Below are positions 8,697 through 16,585 of a DNA stretch of 64,000 bases, in pieces; position 1 is the first letter of the stretch, and each line of letters starts with the position of its first letter. The stretch is from Streptomyces formicae (GTDB lineage Bacteria > Actinomycetota > Actinomycetes > Streptomycetales > Streptomycetaceae), in contig NZ_CP022685.1 in assembly GCF_002556545.1 (NCBI RefSeq), positions 3,658,001-3,722,000 of the forward strand, written 5' to 3'. A program made the translations under genes and the position numbers. Below the pieces are notes generated by a model. It made no database searches. It worked only from the letters and a program-made list of their open reading frames with translations, and was not told the origin of the DNA.

Positions 8697-8752
8697 GGGC
8701 CTTTCGGCCCGGCGCCCCCGCGAAAGGGGCTCAGCGTCCCTGCCTGAGGGAC
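8697..8752 (-). terminator. Three stacked hairpins between smpB and ssrA
   Basis: Three short GC hairpins follow one another: GGGCCTTTCGGCCC (8697-8710), GCCCCCGCGAAAGGGGC (8714-8730) and GTCCCTGCCTGAGGGAC (8736-8752). They lie after the smpB stop and before the mature tmRNA 5' end. They may terminate smpB mRNA or guide processing of a joint transcript. Confidence 0.5.
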
Positions 8753-8812
8753 GTTGTCCATCGTACGTGACCAACGGCCGACGATGCCAGCGTATTCCTG
8801 GGGCCCCGGGTG

Positions 8813-9334
8813 CTACGCGATCCCCTGCCGCCGCCGCGCCGCCGAGATCGCGCGGTTCGTCTCGCGGGTGTCCTGCTTCTCGCGCAGCGTCTGCCGCTTG
8901 TCGTACTCCTTCTTGCCCTTGGCCAGGGCGATCTCGACCTTGACCCTGCTGTCCTTGAAGTACAGCGCGAGGGGCACGATCGTGTGACCCGACTCCTGGG
9001 CCTTCGACTCCAGCTTGTCGATCTCGGCCCTGTGCAGCAGGAGCTTGCGCTTCCGCGTGGCCGAGTGGTTGGTCCAGGTGCCCTGCACGTACTCCGGGAC
9101 GTGGATGTTGTGCAGCCACGCCTCGTGGCCGTCGATGTGCACGAAGCCGTCCACCAGGGAGGCCCGGCCCATCCGGAGCGACTTGACCTCGGTGCCCATC
9201 AGCACCAGGCCGCACTCGTAGGTGTCCAGGATGTGGTAGTCGTGCCGCGCCTTCTTGTTCTGCGCGATCATCTTCCGGGCAGGGGCCTTCTCATTGGCCT
9301 TCGCGGCCTTGCGCTTAACCTTTTCCTTCGCCAT
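8813..9334 (-). CDS. smpB: SsrA-binding protein SmpB
   Basis: The 173-residue protein carries the whole SmpB fold. The family core runs from [18 protein letters not shown] through [18 protein letters not shown] and the HNIHVPEY stretch. The C-terminal tail ([20 protein letters not shown]) is the basic segment that enters the ribosomal mRNA channel. It has a longer Lys-rich N-terminus than E. coli SmpB, usual in actinobacteria. It binds tmRNA and delivers it to stalled ribosomes. The gene lies 134 bp upstream of ssrA and 18 bp downstream of the S41 protease gene, so protease and smpB are probably one transcript. Confidence 0.97.
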   Translation of the reverse strand: MAKEKVKRKAAKANEKAPARKMIAQNKKARHDYHILDTYECGLVLMGTEVKSLRMGRASLVDGFVHIDGHEAWLHNIHVPEYVQGTWTNHSATRKRKLLLHRAEIDKLESKAQESGHTIVPLALYFKDSRVKVEIALAKGKKEYDKRQTLREKQDTRETNRAISAARRRQGIA

Positions 9335-9352
9335 AGTGCGGCCATTTTCGCA

Positions 9353-10549
9353 CTACGAGGGGGGTCCGAGGCCAGTCAATACTGTCTCGGCCCGGCCCTC
9401 GGCCCCGTCCTCGACCTCCAGGTCGGGCGTGATGCCCCGGCCGTCGACGGCCCGTCCCGCCGGGGTGCGGTAGTGGCCGACGGTCAGTTCGGCCACCGAA
9501 CCGTCGGGCAGCCTGCTCGGCATCTGGACCGAACCCTTGCCGAACGTCCGGGAACCCACCACGACCGCGCGGCCGCGGTCCTGAAGGGCGCCCGTGAGGA
9601 GCTCGGCCGCGCTCATCGTGCCGCCGTCGACGAGCACGACCACGGGTCTCGCCGTGTCACCGCCCCGCTCGGCGTGGAGCGCCTTCTGCTCGCCCCGTAC
9701 GTCGTACGTCGCCACGAGACCGCCGTCGACGAGCGCGGACGCCGCCGTGACCGCCTCGGTGACCAGGCCGCCCGAGTTCCCGCGCAGGTCGAGGAGGATG
9801 CCCGCGCCCTTGGGTGCGTCGCGGACGGCGGTCCGCACGGCCTCTCCGGAGCCCTTGGTGAAGGCGTCGACCTTGATCACCGCGGCGCCGTCCTGGAGCG
9901 CGCCGACCGTGACGGAGTCGGTGGAGAGCCTGGCCCTGCGCAGCGTCCGGCTCCACGCGCGCGTGCCGCGCTCCATGCCCAGGACCACCGGGGTGCCCGC
10001 GCGGTCGCCGCGCAGCAGGGCGACGACCTCGGTGACCGGGCGGCCCGTGACGTGCTCGCCGTCGATGGAGTGCAGCCTGTCCCCCTCGCGGACACCGGCC
10101 TTGGCGGCGGGGCCGCCCTTCTGGACCCGGGAGACCTCGATGCGGCCGTCGGCGGCGCGCCGGGTCCAGAGCCCGACGCCCGTGTACGCGCCGTCGAGGG
10201 CCTGCTCGAACTCCTTGTACTCCCCTTGCGAGTACACCGATCCCCAGCGGTCCCCGCTGCGGCTGACCGCGTCCTCCGCGGCCTTCTTGCCCGACTTGCC
10301 GTCCGCCATGGCCTCGGCCGCGGCGTCGGCCGCCTCGTCCGCCGTGCCCGCGTCGCCCTCCGGGGGGCTCAGGGCGTCGGAGCGTACGGAAGGAGGGGAG
10401 GTTTTCGGGCCTTCGTCGGCCGCGTCGCTCCAGGAGCCGGTGGCCGCGCCGGTGGCGAGGACGCTCGCGAAGACCAATGTCAGGGTCGCCCCGCGGCGGA
10501 TGCGGCGGGGCCGGGAGAACCGGTCGACGAACCGGTCGGGGCCTGACAT
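9353..10549 (-). CDS. S41 family C-terminal processing protease
   Basis: The 398-residue protein starts with an Arg-rich cytoplasmic end and a membrane/signal segment (TLTLVFASVLATGAA), so the enzyme acts outside the membrane. A PDZ domain lies in the middle, around GVREGDRLHSIDGEHVTG. The peptidase domain has LLDLRGNSGG, then the catalytic Ser in DGGTMSAAEL and the catalytic Lys in SRTFGKGSVQ, which together form the Ser-Lys dyad of CtpA/Prc enzymes. Such proteases cut C-terminal ends of exported proteins. It sits between ftsX and smpB on the same strand; a strong hairpin separates it from ftsX. Confidence 0.94.
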   Translation of the reverse strand: MSGPDRFVDRFSRPRRIRRGATLTLVFASVLATGAATGSWSDAADEGPKTSPPSVRSDALSPPEGDAGTADEAADAAAEAMADGKSGKKAAEDAVSRSGDRWGSVYSQGEYKEFEQALDGAYTGVGLWTRRAADGRIEVSRVQKGGPAAKAGVREGDRLHSIDGEHVTGRPVTEVVALLRGDRAGTPVVLGMERGTRAWSRTLRRARLSTDSVTVGALQDGAAVIKVDAFTKGSGEAVRTAVRDAPKGAGILLDLRGNSGGLVTEAVTAASALVDGGLVATYDVRGEQKALHAERGGDTARPVVVLVDGGTMSAAELLTGALQDRGRAVVVGSRTFGKGSVQMPSRLPDGSVAELTVGHYRTPAGRAVDGRGITPDLEVEDGAEGRAETVLTGLGPPS

Positions 10550-10572
10550 GCCGGTGAGTCTAGGACAACCAG

Positions 10573-10607
10573 GGGCGCCGTACGGCTCGTTGAACCGTAC
10601 GGCGCCC
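10573..10607 (-). terminator. Hairpin between ftsX and the S41 protease gene
   Basis: Perfect 13-bp arms (GGGCGCCGTACGG at 10573-10585, CCGTACGGCGCCC at 10595-10607) with a 9-nt loop. It lies just past the ftsX stop and before the protease start, so it probably ends the ftsEX transcript. Confidence 0.7.
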
Positions 10608-10627
10608 TGACGTGCAGAGGTCTCTTG

Positions 10628-11545
10628 TCACACCTTGAGGTACTTGCGCAACGCGAAGAACGCGGCAAGCGCGGGCATCAGCAGGCCGATCGCGAGCACC
10701 AGGGGCAGCTTCGCGAGCACGGCGTCCCAGCCGATGAAGTTGATCAGGTTGATCTTCTCGGAGAGTTCGAGACCGTGGTCGATCATGAAGTACCGCCCGA
10801 CGAGCAGCATTCCGCACGCCACGCCGCCACCGATGAGACCGGCGACGGCGGCCTCCATGATGAACGGCATCTGGATGTAGAAACTGGACGCGCCGACGAG
10901 CCGCATGATGCCGGTCTCCCGCCTGCGGCTGAACGCCGAGACGCGCACGGTGTTGACGATCAGCATCAGCGCGACGACGAGCATCAGCGCCATCACCGCC
11001 ACCGCCGCCCAGTTCATGCCGTTCAGGAGCCCGAAGAGGTTGTCCAGATAGCCCTTCTGGTCCTGCACGGACTGCACGCCGTCCCGGCCCGAGAAGGCGG
11101 TCGCGACCACCTGGTACTTCTCCGGGTCCTTCAGCTTGATGCGGTACGACTCCTGCATCTGGTCCGGAGTCAGCGAGCTGGACAGCGGGGAGTCGCCGAA
11201 CTGCTCCTTGTAGTGCTTGTACGCCTCGTCGGCCGACTCGTGCGCGACCTTGTCCACGACGGGCATCTTCTTCAGATCGCCGAGGATCTGGTCCTTCTGC
11301 TCGTTCGTGACGGCGCCCTTGGCGCACTTGGGGTCCTGCTCGGCGTCGGCCTTGTTGCACAGGAAGATCGAGACGTTGACCTTGTCGTACCAGTAGCCCT
11401 TCATCGTGCTCACCTGGTCACGCATGAGCAGCGAGCCGCCGAAGAGGGCGAGTGAGAGCGCTACGGAGACGATGACCGCGAAGGTCATCGTGAGATTGCG
11501 ACGGAGACCGACGCCGATCTCCGACAGGACGAACTGGGCGCGCAT
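10628..11545 (-). CDS. ftsX: Cell division ABC-type membrane protein FtsX
   Basis: The 305-residue protein has the FtsX layout. A first membrane helix lies near residues 20-42. A large extracytoplasmic domain (about 45-170) contains a Cys pair (FLCNKADAEQDPKCAKG). Three helices follow in the C-terminal third, with the FtsX-family stretch RETGIMRLVGASSFYIQMPF between helices 2 and 3. FtsX and FtsE form a complex that controls peptidoglycan hydrolases at division sites. The start ATG follows GAAAGG. It is 53 bp downstream of ftsE on the same strand. Confidence 0.97.
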   Translation of the reverse strand: MRAQFVLSEIGVGLRRNLTMTFAVIVSVALSLALFGGSLLMRDQVSTMKGYWYDKVNVSIFLCNKADAEQDPKCAKGAVTNEQKDQILGDLKKMPVVDKVAHESADEAYKHYKEQFGDSPLSSSLTPDQMQESYRIKLKDPEKYQVVATAFSGRDGVQSVQDQKGYLDNLFGLLNGMNWAAVAVMALMLVVALMLIVNTVRVSAFSRRRETGIMRLVGASSFYIQMPFIMEAAVAGLIGGGVACGMLLVGRYFMIDHGLELSEKINLINFIGWDAVLAKLPLVLAIGLLMPALAAFFALRKYLKV

Positions 11546-11598
11546 GGCGGCCTTTCAGTGGATCAGGTGGATCAGACGGTACGGGCGAGGCGGGGTCG

Positions 11599-12288
11599 TC
11601 AGTGCTGGTAGCCGTACACGCCGCGCGACTGGTCGCGGACGAGGCGGCCCTCCTCCAGCTCGATGACCCGCTTGCGCATCTGGTCCACGATCTGCTGGTC
11701 GTGGGTGGCCATCACGACGGTGGTGCCGGTCCGGTTAATCCGGTCGAGGAGCTTCATGATGCCGACCGAGGTCTGCGGGTCGAGGTTGCCGGTCGGCTCG
11801 TCGGCGATGAGGAGCTTGGGCCGGTTGACGAACGCGCGCGCGATCGCCACTCGTTGCTGCTCACCACCGGAGAGCTCGCCGGGCATCCGGTCCTCCTTGC
11901 CGCCGAGGCCCACGAGATCGAGGACCTGGGGCACGGACTTGCGGATCTCGCCGCGGGACTTGCCGATGACCTCCTGCGCGAAGGCCACGTTCTCGCCGAC
12001 GGTCTTGTTGGGCAGGAGGCGGAAGTCCTGGAAGACGGTGCCCAGCTGGCGGCGCATGTGCGGCACCTTGAAGTTGGACAGGCGCGCGAGGTCCTTGCCG
12101 AGGACGTGCACTTGGCCGTGGCTGGTGCGCTCCTCGCGCAGGACAAGACGCAGGAAAGTGGACTTTCCGGAGCCGGAGGAACCCACCAGGAAGACGAACT
12201 CGCCCTTCTCGATCTCTAGGGAGACGTCCCTGAGAGCGGGGCGGGTCTGCTTCGGGTAGGCCTTGGAGACGTTGTCGAATCGGATCAC
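11599..12288 (-). CDS. ftsE: Cell division ATP-binding protein FtsE
   Basis: The start is GTG at 12288 (protein begins [12 protein letters not shown]), giving the usual FtsE length of 229 residues; the frame is open further upstream. Walker A is GSSGSGKST, the Q-loop is in [12 protein letters not shown], the ABC signature is LSGGEQQR, and Walker B is [12 protein letters not shown], followed by the switch His in ATHD. FtsE drives the FtsEX division complex. The ribosome-binding site upstream of GTG is weak. It is divergent from the small zinc-ribbon protein gene, with a perfect inverted repeat in the shared upstream region. Confidence 0.97.
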   Translation of the reverse strand: MIRFDNVSKAYPKQTRPALRDVSLEIEKGEFVFLVGSSGSGKSTFLRLVLREERTSHGQVHVLGKDLARLSNFKVPHMRRQLGTVFQDFRLLPNKTVGENVAFAQEVIGKSRGEIRKSVPQVLDLVGLGGKEDRMPGELSGGEQQRVAIARAFVNRPKLLIADEPTGNLDPQTSVGIMKLLDRINRTGTTVVMATHDQQIVDQMRKRVIELEEGRLVRDQSRGVYGYQH

Positions 12289-12464
12289 GGATGCACCACG
12301 GTTTGCCGGGGGTAGGTGAGCGTGACCATACGCGAAGCCGGTACGCGAGCGCAGTCGGCGTCCGGAGTTGCGCGGATTGTCTCGGAAGTACCGGGGAGCG
12401 GAACGGTCGGAAACCGTCGAGAGGGGGCGGGCCGCGCCGAAATCCGCGGAAGCTGGCACAGTGG

Positions 12465-12490
12465 TAGGGGGAACGATTGAGTTCCCCCTA
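12465..12490. promoter_or_regulatory. Perfect inverted repeat in the ftsE / zinc-ribbon intergenic region
   Basis: TAGGGGGAAC and GTTCCCCCTA (10-bp arms, 6-bp spacer) lie 39 bp upstream of the ATG at 12529 and about 180 bp upstream of ftsE. The right arm overlaps TTGAGT (12477-12482), a possible -35 element for the plus-strand gene, with CAGGCT (12499-12504) as a possible -10 after 16 bp. An operator or an RNA hairpin are both possible. Confidence 0.45.
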
Positions 12491-12528
12491 GCGTTGGGCA
12501 GGCTGAGACTGTGCGGGAGGAGAAGCGC

Positions 12529-12720
12529 ATGACCCTAGACCGGTTGGTATGCGCGAACTGCGCAGCGCCCGTGAGTGAAGGCCGCTGCCCCGTGTGCCGG
12601 GCCAATCGCGAGCGCCTGCAGCTGGAGGGGCCCTTCGCGGGGCTCAATCCCGCGGCACTGATAGCGCTGCTCGTCGTGCTGATCGCGGCGGTGGCGCTGC
12701 TCGCCCACCAGACCGCATAG
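12529..12720 (+). CDS. Small zinc-ribbon membrane protein
   Basis: ATG at 12529 is preceded by GGGAGGAG at a good distance and is preferred to the GTG 18 bases upstream. The 63-residue product has two CxxC pairs near its start (CANC, then CPVC), which form a zinc-ribbon knuckle. After a linker ([14 protein letters not shown]) comes one C-terminal membrane helix ([18 protein letters not shown]). The ribbon would face the cytoplasm with the protein anchored by its tail. I know no experimentally assigned function. It is divergent from ftsE, which makes a link to envelope or division control possible but unproven. Confidence 0.8.
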   Translation: MTLDRLVCANCAAPVSEGRCPVCRANRERLQLEGPFAGLNPAALIALLVVLIAAVALLAHQTA

Positions 12721-12819
12721 CGGCGGCACACAGAGAGTCACGCGTCGGGTACGCCTCGCTGACACGAGGCACAGGTAACCGACACGGGTGACTCAGGGTG
12801 ACCCGGACCGGACACCCGA

Positions 12820-12853
12820 AAGGGCCCGGAGCTTCGGAAAGCTCCGGGCCCTT
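12820..12853. terminator. Bidirectional hairpin terminator
   Basis: Perfect 15-bp arms (AAGGGCCCGGAGCTT at 12820-12834, AAGCTCCGGGCCCTT at 12839-12853) with a 4-nt loop. It sits between the convergent zinc-ribbon gene and LAETG protein gene and can end both transcripts. Confidence 0.85.
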
Positions 12854-12901
12854 CGTCGTACGTCGCGCACCTCAGGTACGCCGCACGCGCCGTCGCCCTC
12901 G

Positions 12902-13564
12902 TCAGGCAGCGGCGCCGCGGTTGCCGACCAGGCGCGGCAGGATGCGGAAGCCGATGCCGCCGGCGATCATCGTCGCGGCACCGATCACCAGGAAGGTGGT
13001 CTCGGCGGCGCCGGTCTCGGCCAGCTCGCCCTTCTCACCCTTGTTGCCGCCCTGCTCGACCGGCTTGGAGCCGGTGTCGCTCAGGCTGTCCTTGCCCTTG
13101 CCCTGCTCGACGGGCGTGGAGCCGCCGCCGTCGGGGTCGGTGTCGTTGCCGCCGTTGCCGCCGCCGTTCCCGTTGTCGTGGCCCGGGTCGCTCGGGTCCG
13201 AGGTGGGCGGGTCCGTCGGGTCGTCGGTCGGGTCCGGGTCCTCGGTGGGCTCGGTCGGCTCCGTGGTGGGCGGGTCCGTCGGGTCCGGCGGGTCCGTCGG
13301 CTCGGTGGTGGGCGGGTCCGTCGGGTCCTCGGTGGGCTCAGGAATCGTGGTGGGCGGGTCGGTGGGCTCGTCGTCGTCCGCACCCGGGGTGTCCACGTCG
13401 ACACCGACGCCGCTCTCGTCGGCGTGGGCGCCGACGCCCACACCGCCGAGGTCGACACCGACGTCGAGGGCCGAGGCCGCGCCCGCGGCGGTCAGCGAGG
13501 CACCGGCGGCGATCACGGCGCCGGCGGCTATCCGCGCGACGCGGATCCGCGTCTTCTTGGTCAT
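12902..13564 (-). CDS. LAETG-anchored Pro/Thr/Asp-rich cell-surface protein
   Basis: The start is set at ATG 13564, giving 220 residues. A signal peptide (basic TKKTRIRVARIAAG, then a hydrophobic Ala-rich run ending near ASA) leads to a mature protein. After about 45 residues it becomes an acidic DPTDPP/TTEP repeat region of about 60 residues, then a Gly/Asn and Lys-rich stretch. The C-terminus has LAETG, a hydrophobic helix and a basic tail (RLVGNRGAAA). LAXTG is the motif used by Streptomyces class E sortases, so the protein is probably linked to peptidoglycan. The repeats resemble a wall-spanning stalk; there is no obvious enzymatic or binding domain. Convergent with the zinc-ribbon gene. 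Confidence 0.85.
   Translation of the reverse strand: MTKKTRIRVARIAAGAVIAAGASLTAAGAASALDVGVDLGGVGVGAHADESGVGVDVDTPGADDDEPTDPPTTIPEPTEDPTDPPTTEPTDPPDPTDPPTTEPTEPTEDPDPTDDPTDPPTSDPSDPGHDNGNGGGNGGNDTDPDGGGSTPVEQGKGKDSLSDTGSKPVEQGGNKGEKGELAETGAAETTFLVIGAATMIAGGIGFRILPRLVGNRGAAA
13200..13365. repeat. Short degenerate repeats encoding the DPTDPPTTEP stalk
   Basis: Copies of GTGGGCGGGTCCGTCGGGTC and shorter variants recur here on the plus strand, encoding the Pro/Thr/Asp repeats of the LAETG protein. Such an array may vary in copy number between strains. Confidence 0.7.
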
Positions 13565-13792
13565 CTGGCTGCTACCCCCAGTAGCTGAATCGTCAGTGAG
13601 GCAGCGTCCGGGGCGGGATTCAGCGCGGCCGCTGGGGACGATCGATCGGCCCCCACCGCTCACACGCGCCCCAGGAATACGCATGCCGCGCGCTAGCCTT
13701 TCCACTTTTCACAGCAGCGTCAAGGTCGTTGCGTGCGCGATGTCCGATATCAGGGCAGTTGACCGTCGTACGGAGATCTGACTGTGACGCAA

Positions 13793-13827
13793 AAGGCAAC
13801 TGCCGCCCATTGGGCAGCAGTTGCCTT
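13793..13827 (-). terminator. Hairpin terminator after prfB
   Basis: AAGGCAACTGC (13793-13803) pairs with GCAGTTGCCTT (13817-13827) across a 13-nt loop. It lies 27 bp beyond the prfB stop, and a run of T follows on the minus strand. Confidence 0.78.
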
Positions 13828-13853
13828 GTCGATAAAGCCGCTCAGGGCGGTAT

Positions 13854-14960
13854 TTACTTCTCCTGCTGCTTGCGCCAGCGAATTCCGGCTTCGAGGAAGC
13901 CGTCGATCTCGCCGTTGAAGACGGATTCGGGGTTACCGACCTCGAACTCCGTCCGCAGGTCCTTGACCATCTGATAGGGGTGCAGGACGTACGACCGCAT
14001 CTGGTTGCCCCAGGAGTTGCCGCCGTCGCCCTTGAGGGCGTTCATCTTCGCCTGCTCCTCCTGACGGCGGCGCTCGAGGAGCTTCGCCTGGAGGACGTTC
14101 ATCGCGGTCGCCTTGTTCTGGATCTGCGAGCGCTCGTTCTGACAGGAGACGACGATGCCGGTCGGCAGGTGGGTCAGGCGGACCGCGGAGTCCGTCGTGT
14201 TGACGCCCTGGCCGCCGGGGCCCGAGGAGCGGTACACGTCGATGCGCAGCTCGGACTCGTCGATCTCGATGTGGTCGGTCTGCTCGACCACGGGGAGGAT
14301 CTCGACGCCCGCGAAGGAGGTCTGGCGGCGGCCCTGGTTGTCGAAGGGCGAGATGCGCACGAGGCGGTGGGTGCCCTGCTCCACGGAGAGCGTTCCGTAG
14401 GCGTACGGGACGTTGACGGCGAAGGTGGTCGACTTGATGCCGGCCTCTTCCGCGTACGACGTCTCGTAGAGCTCGGTCTTGTATCCGTGGCGCTCGGCCC
14501 AGCGCAGGTACATCCGCTGGAGCTTCTCGGCGAAGTCCGAGGCGTCGACGCCGCCGGCCTCCGCGCGGATGGTGACGACGGCCTCACGGGCGTCGTACTC
14601 ACCGGAGAGGAGGGTCCTTACTTCCATCTCGTCCAGCGCCTTCTTGACGGCGACGAGCTCGGATTCGGCCTCGGTACGGGTGTCCGGGTCGTCCTCCTCC
14701 TCGGCCATCTCGAAGAGGACACCGAGGTCGTCGATGCGACCTCGCAGGGCCTCGGCCTTGCGGACCTCCGCCTGGAGGTGGCTCAGCTTGCTGGTGATCT
14801 TCTGTGCCGCTTCCGGGTCGTCCCACAGGGACGGCGCGGCCGCCTGCTCCTCGAGCACGGCGATATCGGCCCTCAGCTTGTCGAGGTCCAGGACGGCCTC
14901 GATCGACTCCATGGTCGAGGAGAGGGACTTGAGCTCTTCGGAAACATCGACGACTGCCAC
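13854..14960 (-). CDS. prfB: Peptide chain release factor 2
   Basis: The 368-residue class I release factor starts at GTG 14960. The GGQ catalytic loop is in [20 protein letters not shown]. The codon-recognition tripeptide SPF, typical of RF2 (UGA/UAA), is in [12 protein letters not shown]. It also has the coiled N-terminal domain and the usual C-terminal region of the family. The gene is one continuous frame, so the autoregulatory in-frame UGA frameshift of E. coli prfB is absent. It lies downstream of pkaB on the same strand, with a 252-bp gap that holds a repeat palindrome, so it probably has its own promoter. Confidence 0.97.
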   Translation of the reverse strand: MAVVDVSEELKSLSSTMESIEAVLDLDKLRADIAVLEEQAAAPSLWDDPEAAQKITSKLSHLQAEVRKAEALRGRIDDLGVLFEMAEEEDDPDTRTEAESELVAVKKALDEMEVRTLLSGEYDAREAVVTIRAEAGGVDASDFAEKLQRMYLRWAERHGYKTELYETSYAEEAGIKSTTFAVNVPYAYGTLSVEQGTHRLVRISPFDNQGRRQTSFAGVEILPVVEQTDHIEIDESELRIDVYRSSGPGGQGVNTTDSAVRLTHLPTGIVVSCQNERSQIQNKATAMNVLQAKLLERRRQEEQAKMNALKGDGGNSWGNQMRSYVLHPYQMVKDLRTEFEVGNPESVFNGEIDGFLEAGIRWRKQQEK

Positions 14961-15115
14961 GACTCCAGCGTAACGGCTACGACAACCGGCCTTGCCCCTG
15001 CGGGAGCGGGGCGGGGTCTCCGGCGGGCCCGGAGGGGTTTCCGCCGGGGCGCAGGCCCCAGAGGCGCGGGGCTGGTGGCGGTCTGCTTCCGGCTGCCCCT
15101 CCGGTGGGGGTTGCT

Positions 15116-15172
15116 CGCGCAGTTCCCCGCGCCCCTGACGGGGCGCCCCCTAGGGGCGCGGGGAACTGCGCG
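15116..15172. repeat. Inverted copy pair of a Streptomyces interspersed repeat
   Basis: The 21-bp arms at 15116-15136 and 15152-15172 are perfect reverse complements (core GCAGTTCCCCGCGCCCCT) around a 15-bp GC spacer. The same core occurs twice more in this window, at 56734 and 56882. Located between pkaB and prfB, it could terminate pkaB transcripts from either side. The remainder of 14961-15212 is GC-rich with nothing else recognisable. Confidence 0.75.
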
Positions 15173-15212
15173 ATCGGCCACGACGCTCCCGCAGGTCACC
15201 ACCCGCCGGGGG

Positions 15213-16454
15213 CTACGGCGTGGGCGGCGCCGAGTTCACGTTGTCCGGAGGCGGCGTCTCCGCGTCGTCGCCGCTCGTGGCGGCCCACGTGCCGATGCCC
15301 GCCGCGGCGACGATCACCGCTCCGGCCACGCCGAGCGTGATCCTGCGGCGCCGGGCCGACGCCCGGTGCTTGGCGGAGCCGGGCCGCGCCGCGCCCGCGG
15401 CGCGGGGGGCGCGGGCCGTGCCCCGGGCGCCGCCCGCCAGCTCGTCGGGTCCCGGGACACGCATGGAGGTGTGGGTGTCGCGGTTGGAGTCGGCGGACGC
15501 GGAGCCCGGCACCAGGGGGACCGCGCCCCGGCGGGGAGCGGCCTCGCGGGGCTCGGGGGCCGACTCCTCGTACGCCTCGTCGGCGACCCCCGGCTCCGTG
15601 TCCGGTTCGTCCACGTCGAGCGGCGGCATGCCCGCGACGAGCGGCAGCAGCTCCCGCAGCCGCGCGCCGAGCTCGGAGGCGCGCAGCCGGGACGCGGGGG
15701 CCTTGGCCAGGCACTGGACGAGGAGCTGCCAGAGCTCCTCGGGGATGCCGGGCAGGGGGACGACCGTCTCGGTGACGTGCCGCCGCAGGACCGCGCCGGG
15801 GTGGCCGCCGCCGAAGGGCGTGAAGCCCGCGAGGAGCTCGTACAGGACCGTGGCGAGGGCGTAGATGTCGACCGCCGCGCGCGGCGGCAGGCCCTCGATG
15901 ATCTCGGGGGCGAGGTAGTCGGGAGTGCCGATGATCTTCGTGGCGCGGGTGCGGCGCGGGGAGTCGATCAGCTTGGCGACGCCGAAGTCGGTGAGCAGGG
16001 CGGGGTGCGCGCCGCCGGGGCCGAGGGGGCCCTGCATGTCCAGGAGTACGTTCTCGGGCTTGACGTCGCGGTGCACGATGCCCGCGGCGTGCGCGGCGGC
16101 GAGCCCGTCGGCGACGTCCGCGACGATGGCGACGGCCGCCTCGGGGGCCATGCGGCGCTCGCGGTCGAGGCGGGTGCGCAGGTCCGTGCCGCGGACGAGG
16201 TCCATGACCAGGGCCAGGTCGTTCCCGTCGACCACCAGGTCGTGGACGCCGACCACGCGCGCGTGGTCGAGGCTGAGCAGGGCGGTGCGCTCCTGCACGA
16301 AGCGGCCGACGAGTTCCTGGTCGGAGGCCAGGTCCTCGCGCAGCAGCTTGATGGCGACCGGGCCTTCGGGCCCCTCGCCCAGCCACACCGTGCCGGCGCT
16401 GCCACGGCCCAGGATCTGGTGGGCGGTGTACCGGCTGCCGATCTTGCGCGTCAA
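15213..16454 (-). CDS. pkaB: Membrane Ser/Thr protein kinase, PkaB-like
   Basis: The 413-residue protein starts at TTG 16454, supported by AGGAG six bases upstream. The kinase domain fills residues 1-270: Gly-rich loop GRGSAGTVW, catalytic Lys in VAIKLL, HRDVKPENVLL catalytic loop, DFG in LLTDFGVAKL, and APEIIEG. An acidic/Arg-rich linker leads to one C-terminal membrane helix (ITLGVAGAVIVAAAGIGTWA) and a short extracytoplasmic tail with no PASTA repeats. Size and order match PkaB of S. coelicolor (about 417 aa), a Hanks-type kinase. It lies 131 bp downstream of pkaA. Substrates are unknown from sequence; the neighbouring FHA protein is an obvious candidate partner. Confidence 0.92.
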   Translation of the reverse strand: MTRKIGSRYTAHQILGRGSAGTVWLGEGPEGPVAIKLLREDLASDQELVGRFVQERTALLSLDHARVVGVHDLVVDGNDLALVMDLVRGTDLRTRLDRERRMAPEAAVAIVADVADGLAAAHAAGIVHRDVKPENVLLDMQGPLGPGGAHPALLTDFGVAKLIDSPRRTRATKIIGTPDYLAPEIIEGLPPRAAVDIYALATVLYELLAGFTPFGGGHPGAVLRRHVTETVVPLPGIPEELWQLLVQCLAKAPASRLRASELGARLRELLPLVAGMPPLDVDEPDTEPGVADEAYEESAPEPREAAPRRGAVPLVPGSASADSNRDTHTSMRVPGPDELAGGARGTARAPRAAGAARPGSAKHRASARRRRITLGVAGAVIVAAAGIGTWAATSGDDAETPPPDNVNSAPPTP

Positions 16455-16585
16455 GACTGCTCCTACGGATGCGTGTTGGCGACAAAACTACGCGGCATTG
16501 CCGCCAACCTTCACTCCGGGAGCAGAAATCACTCTGCAGATGTCGACAAATCCCCAGAGTCGGCAGAACCGTCCGGGGACCGCCG

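Noticed and set aside
13200..13365. CRISPR-like repeat array
   Set aside because: Repeats are degenerate, in phase with codons and encode the DPTDPP stalk; no unique spacers of constant length and no cas genes.
13854..14960. Programmed frameshift in prfB
   Set aside because: The RF2 frame is continuous from GTG to stop with no in-frame early UGA, so the E. coli type autoregulation is absent.
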